DNA of 64,000 bases from Amblyomma americanum (taxonomy: Eukaryota; Arthropoda; Arachnida; Ixodida; Ixodidae): the NCBI RefSeq assembly GCF_052857255.1, contig NC_135500.1, forward strand, positions 104,851,048 to 104,915,047. The letters run 5' to 3'. The notes beneath the pieces are model-generated. The model ran no database searches. It was not told where the DNA came from and saw nothing but the letters and a program-made list of their open reading frames with translations. Position numbers and translations under genes: made by a program. Below, in pieces: positions 31,777 to 42,306 of this stretch (its first letter is position 1; the number at the start of each line of letters is the position of its first letter).

Positions 31777-34290
31777 TTATAGATTGCGAAGATTTGCATT
31801 AGATTTTAGAGCTGTGACACTAGTATAGGAAGAATAGTCATTAAAAATAAATCGAGCTGCCCGGTTTTGGATAGATTCAGTGGAGTTAGAAAGATTAGTC
31901 TGATGACGGTCCCAAACTGAACATGCATATTCTAGCTTGGGCCTTATAAGTGTTTTGTAAGCAAGAGTTTTTACGGAAGAGGAGCAGAATTTAAGATTTC
32001 GCCTTAGAAAGCCGACAGTGCGGTTAGTCTCATTAGATATTTTCGCTACTTGAGAGGACCATGAAAGATTCTGTGTCAGAATAAGACCTAGATATTTATG
32101 TAACAGGGGATATTGCTTTGCTACCAAAAAAATACTTGGGCACTACGTGAGAACGGCGGTGGTGAAAAGTAATTACTGACGTTATGCTGACATTTAAAGA
32201 CAATAACCAAGTTTTACACCATTTTTCTACTGTTTGTAAGTCGCGTTGAAGAATGAGGGCATCTGAACAATCGTTAATCGGTCGGTATATAACACAATCA
32301 TCAGCAAAAAGACGTATGTTAGAAGATATATTGTTAGGGAGGTCATTGATGTAGATTAAGAAGAGCAGTGGGCCGAGAACGGAACCCTGAGGCACACCAG
32401 AAATCGCAGGGGACAGCGGAGAGGAATGGTTATTTGCGAAAACGAACTGATGACGGCCAAATAAAAAACTACGGAACATGTTATAGACTAGGGGATGAAG
32501 ATTTAGGCGTGAAAGTTTCAAGAAAAGTTGATTATGAGGAACCTTGTCAATAGCTTTCTGGAAGTCTAAAAACAGTGAATCTACGGGTATGTTGAAGTCT
32601 AGGTGGGAGCTGATGTCACTGATGAATAATGCAAGTTGTGTATCGCAAGATAAATTCTTAAGGAAGCCATGCTGACTGGAATAAAAAAAAGTTGTTACAA
32701 ATAAGGAAATTCATGATTTGGCTAAAAATGATATGCTCCATCAGCTTAGAACAAACGCTAGTAATGGAAATTGGCCGGTAGTAGAGACATGATGATGATG
32801 GCCCTATTTTAGGAACTGGAATGACCTCACCCGTTTTACAATCCAGCGGCACCACTCCAGACGAAAGAGACTGTTGAAATATGTACGACAATATGACACT
32901 GGTAGTTACTTTGGTGTTTTTGAGTGCTTTGGCGTTGATGTCGTCTACTCCAGCAGTGGACGTTAGCTTCAGTGATTCGATTAGTTTGCAAATGCCGTGA
33001 GGTTCAAAAGTGATGTCTGGCATGCCAGGATGTTGAAGTTAGGAAAACAAGAGAGATTGCCTTCGGGTTCTTTGGAGAAAACTGAACAAAACGCAGAGTT
33101 TAGAGTGGTTGCAACTTCGGTATCAGGAATAGAAACGTCGTTTTGGTCAAGTAATCTTCTGAATTTCTTTGGGCTTGGATTTATAACCATCCAAAATTGA
33201 CGGGGGTTAGTAAGCAGCATATCAGGAAGCGAAGTAGAAAAGAAAGATCGGTTAGTTTTTGCAGCTAGATACTGGAGCATTTTATCAGCGCTGCGGTACT
33301 TTTCTCATGCGCGTGCAGTATTACTTTCTTTGGCGATGGAATAGAGTCGTTTATTTTTATTGTTAAGGCGCTTTAACGTGTTATTTAACCAGGGGGAAGA
33401 CGGCCGTTCGGTTACGGTAATTGTGGGAATATGGGCTTTGATTAATTCCTGCATTTTTTATTTAAAAATTTGCCAGTTATCTACAACTGAACGACACGGG
33501 AACGTATCAAGAAAAGAGAAACTAAACTGAGTTAACTTTTAATTGAAAGCGATGTAATCACCTTTTTCTTAGAGGGTTATTTTCGTTACTTTTTTCGGGT
33601 ACGTATACGAGATTGATAAGGAGCGTGAATTACGGCATGATCGCTGAGCTCGGGCAAAAAAGTTAGCGCAGAAAGGTTATCAGGATGTGTGGTGAACAAA
33701 AGATCGAGCAGACTGGAAGCAATATTATTATGCCTTGTTGGAGTGGAGATAAGCTGTGACAAGCCAAACGTAAGACACGTGTTAAAAAATTCACTTTCAG
33801 TGTTGTTTTTCGACATTGTTAATGCTATGTTCGACCACGTTATGGCAGGAAAGTTGAAATCTCCGAACAAAAGGATTGGTGTGCTGGGAAAGAGATGTGC
33901 CAGAGTGCAAAGTGCTTCGGGGAAAAATGCGACAAAGCTTGGATCGGCGTCTGGGGGTCGGCAACATGCTCCTAGTATTAAAGGTGGGTGGGAAATTTTA
34001 GTGCAAACGAACAGTATTTCCAACGGAGAGGAGATATAAATTCTAAAGCAGTGCATACTACGGTTAGTTGCTATTAACACCCCTCCACCACGCCTCTCAA
34101 CGCGATCGCAGCGGAAGATATCAAAGTTAGGTAAAGCAATCTGACATTCAGGATTGGCGATGGAAAAATTTAACCAGGTTTCAGTTATAATGACAACGTT
34201 GCTATCTCTAGTGGAAACAAGGTTAGCAACTGAGTCAAGCTTTGGCAGAATGCTTCTAATGTTAGTATATAAAACGCAAAAAGGACATTT
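31777..34290 (-). pseudogene. LINE ORF2: endonuclease and reverse transcriptase, broken
   Basis: The endonuclease starts near 34290 (TNIRSILPKLDS, ITETWL, RVERRGGGVLIATN) and continues through LLFGDFNFPAITW to ELSDHAVIHA at 33586-34080. The RT region follows in pieces: 32981-33280, 32658-33023 (TAGVDDINAKALK, YYRPISITSVCSKLMEHI), 32096-32521 (SGVPQGSVLGPLLFLIYIN, RLFADDCVIY) and 31777-32127 (RPKLEYACSVWDRHQ, ESIQNRAARFI). The pieces lie in different frames. No RNase H domain is seen, which fits CR1/L2 or Jockey-type elements. Confidence 0.8.
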
Positions 34291-34407
34291 TGGTGGTTGC
34301 TCTTCAGACCTAACTCTGAGCTATGTAGGACGTTCAACAACTTTCTCTGTAGGGTGATCATAAATATAGGTAGTGTGTTTCGTGGTCAACCTGTCATTTC
34401 GAAGTTA

Positions 34408-35110
34408 TTAACTTTTACCTTTGGATTTCGCAAATTCAACAAGCTTTTTGCGGGCGAGCCGAGGTTTCAGTGAATAGTCCGATGACACACTGAAATTGGA
34501 GTCTTTCAGTTTACCCGCCTTTGCCAGAATACGGTCTTTAACTTTGAAATGTGCGAATTTAACAATTATTGGTCTTTTCTTATTGACGGCGAAAGAGCCA
34601 ATCCTGTGTGCATGTTCAATGTCGACAGTGTGTAAATCAGTGTCAAGCTTTGTTTTGCCGAAATCAATCACCAAACCCTCGGCTTCATTCCAAGTTTCTC
34701 CTTGGCTATCTGATATGCCATAGAATAGAAGATTTGACCTACGGGCCCTATCCTCGAACACATCCACTTTTGACGACAGGTGGAAAAGTTTGCATTTTCT
34801 TGAGCGACACATTGTACGTCATCTAACTTTTCTTTCAATGCGGGAACAGAGGAACAATATTGTTCAATTTTTAGAAGCCGGTTCCGAATTTCTTCGAATT
34901 CCTTGTAATTTTGCGATAACTTTGCGTGCATTGCTTTCACTTCATTGAGTAATGATAACTGCCCTGATTTCAGTTCTTCGAGTGCAGACTTTGTCACCAG
35001 TAGTTTTAGTGGAACGTGGATTAGGGCCTGTGTTTAACTCGACATCACCCGACAAAACTAACAAAGATAGAGCAACTTCGGCACAGTCATACGCAATGGA
35101 TAAACAACAG
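34408..35110 (-). pseudogene. LINE ORF1: 2A-like motif, coiled coil, RRM-like domain, broken
   Basis: Reading on the minus strand, GDVELNTGP at 35023-35049 resembles the 2A ribosome-skipping consensus DxExNPGP with T in place of the first P. Next is a coiled coil (34668-34997: LEELKSGQLSLLNEVKAM, FEEIRNRLLKIEQYC). The last part (34408-34812: EDRARRSNLLFYGISD, DIEHAHRIGSF, RPIIVKFAHFKVKDRIL) looks like the RRM-type nucleic-acid-binding domain of LINE ORF1 proteins. Frameshifts separate the parts. Confidence 0.7.
35023..35049 (-). other. 2A-like peptide motif
   Basis: GDVELNTGP, preceded by a leucine-rich stretch (LSLLVLS) as in known 2A-like sequences. The replaced proline probably weakens or abolishes skipping. 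Confidence 0.5.
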
Positions 35111-35178
35111 CACGGGCTCGGCAACGCTAAGAGCGCCCGGTAGCTCGTACGGGGAGCACACAACGAGAAGCAGTTCGT

Positions 35179-35571
35179 TACCTGCGCGGCAAAGAGGCGA
35201 TAAATGTGAGCGAAGCCCATCGCTGCTGCGTTGCCGAGCCCACTGAAGACCAGTAGAAGCGCGCCGAGCCTTTTATCTTGACGGGCGATCTGACAGCTTG
35301 CGAACCAAGAGGCCCATCCGGTGCGCAGATGGGATGCTCCGTAGTGCACAGTACAGGGCAGGAGTGCACGGGCGCGGCAACACTTTCTGCTGGCCAAGGA
35401 TCCGGCGAGGTTGGAAGCGGGTCCAAGGAACTTGTACGGTGTAGGTACGGTATGTCGGATCCACTCAGGGCGTAGGTGGACGAGAAGCAGGCCAGGGCAA
35501 GGGTGATTACCTGCGCGGCAAAGAGGCGATGAATGTGAGCGAAGCCCATCGCTGCTGCGTTGCCGAGCCCA
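35179..35571 (-). repeat. Duplicated 64-bp 5' unit of the LINE, spacing 329 bp
   Basis: 35179-35242 and 35508-35571 match at 63 of 64 bases (TACCTGCGCGGCAAAGAGGC ... GTTGCCGAGCCCA). This looks like two tandem 5' UTR monomers of about 329 bp. Confidence 0.8.
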
Positions 35572-35910
35572 TTGAACTATGGTACGCCTGCTGTCTAGGT
35601 CACGTGAACTTGTCACTTCATCGCAACCTACCAGGTATGTGTATACATACACCTGGTGAGGTTCCCCACAACACGCTGGGCTAGCGGGCAGGCTTCCACA
35701 AAGCAGAGGTTAGACAAACAAACATTACACAACAGCTGTATGCGGGGAATGGACACTCTAGGTGCTAGCGCTCTCAGACTGCAGGTGACACATAACCTCC
35801 GTCTCAACGGCATGACGATATAGCATTAATGGGTCTATGCCCATATATGCAAACTTTGTTATTCTCTACTTTACGTTCATAGATCGGGGGAGAGTCCTCA
35901 TACTATTCTT

Positions 35911-36135
35911 GGCGCTGTGTTGCAGTGTTTAAACGGGGCACCGATGCCCTGGAATGTAGCTCGTTCAAGCACTGCCACGGTGGTGCTTGTGAGACCTATG
36001 CTGCTCTTCCCGAGCAAACTCTTGCGACCACTCATTAACTGTCGCCTGCCAGTGTGGGCAGTTTGCTCACAGTCCAATGGGCAGGTTGTGATGGCGTCAC
36101 AACTTCACGTAACATAGGCGACCATTCTCCCACCT
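35911..36135 (+). repeat. SINE family 3, copy 3
   Basis: GGCGCTGTGTTGCAGTG head, ATGCTGCTCTTCCCGAGC, CAGTTTGCTCACAGTCCAAT, GGGCAGGTTGTGATGGCG, CACAACTTCACGTAACATAG. Confidence 0.6.
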
Positions 36136-37145
36136 AGGTTGCTTTGTAGATTTTGCGCTCACGCCGCCAAAGACGACGACGCTGCGTTTTTCGCTGCACA
36201 GAACCCTTAACGGTTTCACGCTAACACAAGCCAAGTGCATACCTTCCTCCCGTCCTCCTAGCGATCGATGAATGCCAATCATTGCTTTATTCATCGCTCG
36301 GAGAAGCGCCATTTACACAGGCGGGCGAAGAGGAAGTGCGAGGTATGGCGCTGCAGCTAGATGGTTGAAAAAATTGAGCTACTTTCAGCATCAAAAGACT
36401 CCATCAGCTGCCTGCATGGGCCGCCATCTACATACGACGCAAGACATTTCTTTGCAAGAAGTAATGAAACAGTGCTGCAGATGGCGCTGGCTTATTGTAA
36501 GGTAGAGCACTTTAAGGTAGAGGAGAGCGTGATATCAGCTGGCTTGCTCCGAGGTTGGTGTTGTATCTCGCAGAGCCAAGAGCAACGAATTCGATTAGAA
36601 CAGCGATTAAATCGGAATGACTGGAAATCTGCTTGAAACCATTACGTGCGAAAACAATTGCTGTAGAGATCAAAAAGGCATTATTAAGATGGAGGATTGA
36701 AAGATGCATGATAGTGCGGAGAACTCGCAATATGTCGAAGTTTTCGTACATGTAGAGACCAGTATTAGACGCTCGTTAAGGGCTTATACATGTTGTTATC
36801 ACTGAAAAGAAGCGGCAATCTAAAGTTAAATTTTCGCTCACTGTGTACTCTAAGATTTAGACATCCATGGAAAGGGCATGGATCACTGATTATCTACCTG
36901 CAGGACATGCTCGTACACATTGTTCTGGTTATAGCGCAGTGTACTGAGTTTGGTCAGTTGACACATGTTATCATAACACAATATGGCCATAAAGCATGCA
37001 GCCCACAGGCAAACAGAGCATAACGGTGTACTCCGAAATCAATATATTTTGAATTTCGTCATATTTAAGCCAACGGCGAAGGTTCTGCACTTGCGTTCAC
37101 ATGATACGCAGTACAAATAAATGTATGAAAAAAAACACATCAGAT
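36136..37145. other. DNA without supported genes
   Basis: Nothing recognised. Short open frames only. Confidence 0.35.
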
Positions 37146-37247
37146 GTCAGTACCACGGGTGGTCGAAATTTTCGGAGCCCTTCACGACGGCGTCCTTCAT
37201 AGCCTGTGTCGCTTTGAGAGGTTAAACCCCCGTAAACCATAAACCGT
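37146..37247 (+). repeat. Ruka SINE, 3' fragment
   Basis: GGTGGTCGAAATTTTCGGAG, CGACGGCGTCCTTCATAGCC, GGTTAAACCCCCGTAAACC. The tRNA-like head is missing. Confidence 0.7.
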
Positions 37248-37416
37248 CACTTTTAAATCATTCCCTTTGCCTAGACGCGTTGTCACTAGTTCAGATTTGA
37301 TTAGAGATCGAATTTCGTTTTCTGGGAAAGCCTCACTGGCATTTTGCTAAAATGTGAGTGTTAATAATCGGAACCATGTACTGAAATTTGCCGCCCACCC
37401 ACACTCGATAATATAT

Positions 37417-38067
37417 CGGGTGTTTCAACGAACAATTCGACATTTTTTTTAATTTGGCTTTTTGTGGTAAAAATATGGGTTTTTTCGGCATAGTGTTACC
37501 ACCTTTGAAGGAGGCCAGAATACCGGTTGAACCGCCTTAAGTAGTAAGCTGGTTAAATATTTTTTAATTATTAACTTCTTACCTAGTTGGGTTAGGTACC
37601 TAGTTGCAATTAGAGGTTTGTAGCCTGTTGTTAGTGATAGCCATATCAGTTTTTAAAATTTAGAAAACAGCAACTACTCTTGGCGCTGTGGCTCGACAAA
37701 ATTTGGTTTTCTTCGACTAGTTAAGTGCGCTGGAGGGGTTGCGTTGCCGGCATGCTTGTGAAAGCGGATTTTCGCACCATGCAGCCAAATTCTGTCGAGC
37801 CACAGCGACCGGGGTAATCACGCTTTCGAAATTCCAAACACTGGTATTGCTATTACTAACGACTGGCTGCAAATCTCTACTTACAACCTGTTGCCTATGT
37901 GTGATAATTAAAAAGTTATATCAGAAATTAGTTAAACAGCTTACTAATTCAGACATTTCACCGGCTTTTCCCTGTCCGCCAACACGGGTAATGCTCTGCC
38001 ACAAAAGCCGTATTTTTACAACAAAAAGCTTATTTTTGAAAATTTTTGAATTTCGGGAAACACCTCG
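37417..38067. mobile_element. Foldback MITE, ~300-bp inverted arms, TAT duplication
   Basis: The ends are CGGGTGTTTC and GAAACACCTCG, flanked by TAT at 37414-37416 and 38068-38070. The arms pair imperfectly all along: GCTTTTTGTGGTAAAAATA vs TATTTTTACAACAAAAAGC, TAGTAAGCTGGTTAA vs TTAAACAGCTTACTA, GCTGTGGCTCGACAAAATTT vs AATTCTGTCGAGCCACAGC. No coding capacity. Confidence 0.75.
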
Positions 38068-38520
38068 TATGTTTCCAAACTAGGGTGGACAAGCAAGGTC
38101 TCTGCGTGTGGCCAACGGAAATTACAGGTTTAAACGTTTCGAGTCGACACATCGGATATGAGGAACGCTGTGGCAGAGGGCTCCGGATAAAATTTAGACG
38201 ACCTATGATTCTTTAAGATGCAGCGACTTCGCACAGCAGGCGGGCGTTTGTCTGTTTGGCATCCGTCGAAAAACAGCCGCTGCGGCCTTTGCAAATGTTT
38301 CCCGCATTCTTTGCATGCAGATGTTCGTGTTCCAATAATCGGGCATAATAATGCGCCCTAAGTCGCCATTGGCGCTATCGCTTCACGCAAAAGAAATACT
38401 TTCCGTGCGTGCCAAAAGATACAGCGGAGATTAATTGCCTCCGCCTGCATCGGCGCTTTCCGTTCCCCTTCCAAGGAAAATTATTTTAGCGCGACACATA
38501 AGTGGCCAGTCAAGGCTAAA
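38068..38520. other. Degraded SINE 2 remnant and unassigned DNA
   Basis: 38160-38300 resembles a minus-strand SINE family 2 copy (GAGGGCTCCGGATAAAATTT, then TTCTTTAAGATGCAG) but is heavily decayed. Confidence 0.4.
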
Positions 38521-39780
38521 ACCGAATAAAGCAATGTCATGGTCTTCCAAAACAAAGCAGGAATTTCTGTGTTAAACTCCATGCGCCTGCACGAATTTTA
38601 TCTCAGTGCCACGCTTGTCTGCTTTCGTAACGACTTGTATGTACAGCGACACGGCATTTGCATAGGTTCATGTGTGGCACCTGTTCTGTCTAACATCCTC
38701 CTCGCTTCCATAAGTCTTGACATTAATGGTACCTGTAACGACGAATGCGTTGTGAGAACCTTTAGATATGCTGGTACTACTAATAGAGCAACCGGCTTCG
38801 ACCTACCTGAACAAGGTGGAACTTGTTTTAAACATCTTTAGGCCACATTGAAAAAGCGTAGTTTCTAGACATTTGAAGTGACAGCTGAAACGAAACATAC
38901 CTGCTGGATGTATAACCCACGATTCAAAAAGAACTACTCCAGTATGACTCCGCTCACTCAAAAACAGTTAAGAGAGCAATAGCAAATCTATACCTAGATT
39001 CAGCACTAAAGTTCTGCGTTCATATGGTTGAACATAGTTTCTCTGAGCAGATTAAGAGGCTAAGAGAATAAGGGTACCCTAAGCATGTTATTTTGTCATT
39101 CACTGAGACATTGCGGCAGAAAGTGAAAAGGCGAAAGAAAACACCGAAAAACTCCGAAAAGAGTGCCATATTATTCATCGAATGTCCCACAATCTGTAAA
39201 AAAGTCGCTAAAAAGCAGAAAGTCTCGGTTGTTTTCTCAGCTCCCCTGAAACTTACGAAGTAATTCCCCTGCATAATGGATGCAAAATGGAAATATGTTG
39301 GATGCGGGAAGCGCCATGCCAACCCGTATGTGAAGTATGCTAGCGGCGCTGTGTATATATGAACGGGCTCTGTCATGCGGTATGGTATACATTGGACAGT
39401 CAACCAAATATGTAAATGATAGGGCACGGCAGCATTAGCTGTCTGTGTTAAATGATGCAAACCTACATCTGCCAAAGCATTGCAAAAATTGTAAATAGAA
39501 ACCACAGTTTACCAACATAAATATCATAGGCAGAGGTCGCGACACTGTGGCACTTGAACTACTCGAAGCGTTTTTGATCTGAAAAAAAAAAAGCCAAATG
39601 TTTGTATTAGCCACACTTTGGTGTGCTTGCGACAAAAACATTTCTTGGCGAGACATGTGTAAGATTGTGAACATTCTGATATGCTGGATGACTTTATGAG
39701 TATATATAATGTATGTAAGCGCGTTTTTTATGAATAAACAGTTTTGAGTTAGCTCCCGTCTTGTCCCGTTTATGTGTCGC
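38521..39780 (+). mobile_element. Penelope-like element, decayed
   Basis: The RT region at 38539-38841 contains QRHGICIGSCVAPVLSNILL and RTFRYA, where the frame breaks before the catalytic box. Later pieces give a CWMYNPRFKK-like block and the GIY-YIG core VYIGQSTKYVNDRARQH (about 39385-39440). The 3' UTR has AATAAA at about 39732. It is a different Penelope family from the pair at 17.6-21.0 kb. Confidence 0.7.
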
Positions 39781-39897
39781 TCTAAAAAAGAAATTCTCGT
39801 GGAAGAAACATGAACCAACTAGCTCTCAAGCAAACGCTCTTGAAATACCTTTCTGTTCTCCACAGAATATTTTGCTCAATGCTATAATATTCATGCT

Positions 39898-40116
39898 AGC
39901 CGCCGCGGTGCCTTAGTGGCTACGGTGCTCGGCTGGTAACCCGAGAGACGACGGTTTGATCCAGAAATGATAGAGGCCCGTGCACTGTGCGTTATCAGTG
40001 CACGCTAAAGAGCACTAGGTGGTTGATATTATCCAGAGCGTTCCAAGACGGCGTCCCCCATAGCCAGTGTCGCTTTGGGAACTTAAAATCCCCATAAACC
40101 AAGCCAAATGAACCAA
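39898..40116 (+). repeat. Ruka SINE with 12-bp target duplication
   Basis: AGCCGCCGCGGTGCCTTAG head, body lacking part of the B-box region, end CCCCATAAACCAAGCC. AATATTCATGCT occurs at 39886-39897 and 40117-40128. Confidence 0.8.
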
Positions 40117-40128
40117 AATATTCATGCT

Positions 40129-40502
40129 TTTTTAAACTGATGACATTTTGGCCCGCCCTGTTTGCACTGCCACTCGCGCTGACCTACGGATAGCACTCCA
40201 AAAAAAGAAAGACATAAGTTTGCCTAAGATGTAATCCCAAGTTGCGAGTGAGCTCTTTGCCGAAGTAATTCAGCCTGTCCTTCGTCCTAATGGCTCTATG
40301 TTTGTATACGTCTCTCCTGAGCATACATGTGCTAAAGGTTATCTGCAAATATCCTAGTGCTTACTTCAAACGCTACAGAAATGCACTAAAAGAAGGAAGC
40401 AAAAATGACTTCCTGTGCTCTTTGGCCCGCAAAACATGAGTGATATCTTATCTCGCTATAGTCAAGAGCCCAAATATTGCCTGTTTTGTCGCATACCGTT
40501 TT
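40129..40502. other. DNA between the Ruka copy and the full-length LINE
   Basis: No gene was recognised. Confidence 0.35.
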
Positions 40503-41065
40503 TTACTCAACGAAGCCCCGCAGGGGGGCGCCTGCAGCTTGCAGGCGTCGCGACGGTGAGTGGCGACACCGCGGGTTCCCGAGCATCCGCAGGGACATCT
40601 CCGAAAGGGGATGATGGTGAACTGTGCATCACCACGGACCCGAGCACCCGCGCCTCGCCGTGCGTGGCATCGCTGTGTCCGGGGAAAAGGGGATCCTGGT
40701 GGTTGAGCCGATGCCGAGCGTTTGGACCCTTAAGGCCCCTTGGCGGAGGCAACACACCACTTTGGCCCCAGCTTCCTGCAGACGGCACCTCCGGCCTGAC
40801 CCAACCGAGGGGAATCGGCAGTCGCCTTTTCCTATCCTCCTCTTCATCTTTAACTTTCCTATCTCTGTCTCACAACTCTCCTGTATCCTACTCGCTTCTT
40901 GGTTTTTCCTTTTTTCCTGGCGGCGAGGGTTAACCTTGTGTGACCAACTACCCTGAGTTGCGTCATATTTGGTTATAGTTGAGGTGTACAGCTGGCGTGG
41001 GCAGGACTTGCTATCAAGTTCCTGTCCCGTCCCCTTGTTGGACTCCGTGGTGGGTGGCTGGCATC

Positions 41066-42274
41066 ATGACCGAAAAACAAAGTTTTTTTATGGCTCCCCA
41101 ACTTTCAAAACCTGATCGCTCTCTCAAAAGAGGGCGGAACGAGGCAGACAACTTCTTTCAAAAAAGAAAAGTAACTTTCCCCAAATATCATGTGATCCAC
41201 AGTGAACAACAAGATAAACAGGCAAGAATAATATCCCCCTTCCTTGTGTAAAAGTGCTTGACTGAAACCCTAGGCATTGGCTATAAGCTGTCAAAAATGG
41301 CCAGCGGCGACTTATTGCTCGAACTGGGTGACAATGTCCAACATTCTAAGCTCTCCAACCTAACGTCCATAGGGGAAATCCCGGTCTCCGTGACTCCTCA
41401 TCGCTCACTAAACACTGTCCGAGGCGTAATATCGGAAAATGATTTTCTTCACATAACTGAAAAAGAAATGTTCGAAGGGCTCATCGACCAAGACGTCATA
41501 GATGTCCACCGAATCAAAATCCGGAAGGACAACAAGGAAATAGACACAAAACACATGATCCTGACGTTCAACACCAGCACCCTGCCCGACACAATCGACG
41601 TGGGATATTTGAAAATCAATGTAAGACCATACATACCAAACCCTCGCAGGTGTTTCAACTGCCAAAGGTTCGGCCACGGCTTACAGAGCTGCCGCGGTCG
41701 TAAAACGTGCGCAAAATGTGCCTCTAACGATCACCAGTCTGATGTATGTGACGCAGACCTGTGCTGTGCAAACTGTGAAGGAGAACATGCTGCATACTCC
41801 AGGGCGTGTCCGTCCTGGAAGAAAGAAAAAGAAATTATCACCATAAAAACCAAAGAAAACATTTCTTTTAAAGAAGCGAGAAGGCGTTTTGCGCTTACAA
41901 ACACATTCTCCTTCACAGCAAAACAAAACTTCGCCTATGTGGTGCGCAGGGGCGTAGCACCACACAGCACTCCGGCACCTGCCAAGGCCGCTCCCACCGA
42001 GCCTTTGGCCGGGCCATCCACGCCCCAGGCAGGGTTAGCGAAAGCTGCCCTGTAACTGCCAAAGCAGGGACCGCCGGTCCATGGGTCGGCATCCCGCAGG
42101 ACCTCCCCCCGTCGGGAGAGGCCTGAAACTAACACAACCGCGGCTGCGCGGTCCTCCAGCACCTCTGTTGAGGTGATGGATACAACACCCACTCCGCCTC
42201 CATTACAGCGGCGGAACAGCTCTCTTGAGCGAAAAAAAGACAGGCCCCTCATAACGGGCCCACCACATAAGTAA
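41066..42274 (+). pseudogene. LINE ORF1, gag-like zinc-knuckle protein, two stops
   Basis: One continuous 402-codon frame from ATG at 41066 to TAA at 42272-42274, interrupted by in-frame TAA at 41249-41251 and TAA at 42053-42055. The protein has a basic N-terminus (LKRGRNEADNFFQKRK), a middle domain (SVTPHRSLNTVRGVISE, TKHMILTFNTSTLP, NVRPYIPNPRRC) and three zinc knuckles: CFNCQRFGHGLQSC, CAKCASNDHQSDVC and CANCEGEHAAYSRAC. The C-terminal tail is proline/serine-rich (TPTPPPLQRRNSSLERKK). It would bind element RNA. The second stop is probably CAA to TAA, which is inference. There are no frameshifts. Confidence 0.9.
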
Positions 42275-42306
42275 ATCCCCTTTCATTTTCTTTTAAAAAC
42301 ACAAGC

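Larger units (their letters stand above)
31404..35600 (-). mobile_element. CR1/L2/Jockey-type LINE, nearly full length, decayed
   Basis: On the minus strand: duplicated 5' units (35179-35571), an ORF1 region with a 2A-like motif, coiled coil and RRM-like domain, an ORF2 with endonuclease and RT, and a 3' UTR ending in an (AAAT)n tail (31404-31435). Many frameshifts and stops. No target duplication was identified. Confidence 0.75.

Noticed and set aside
34942..35652. 236-codon open frame as a separate host gene
   Set aside because: It covers the duplicated 5' units and 2A-like region of the LINE and has no independent domain.
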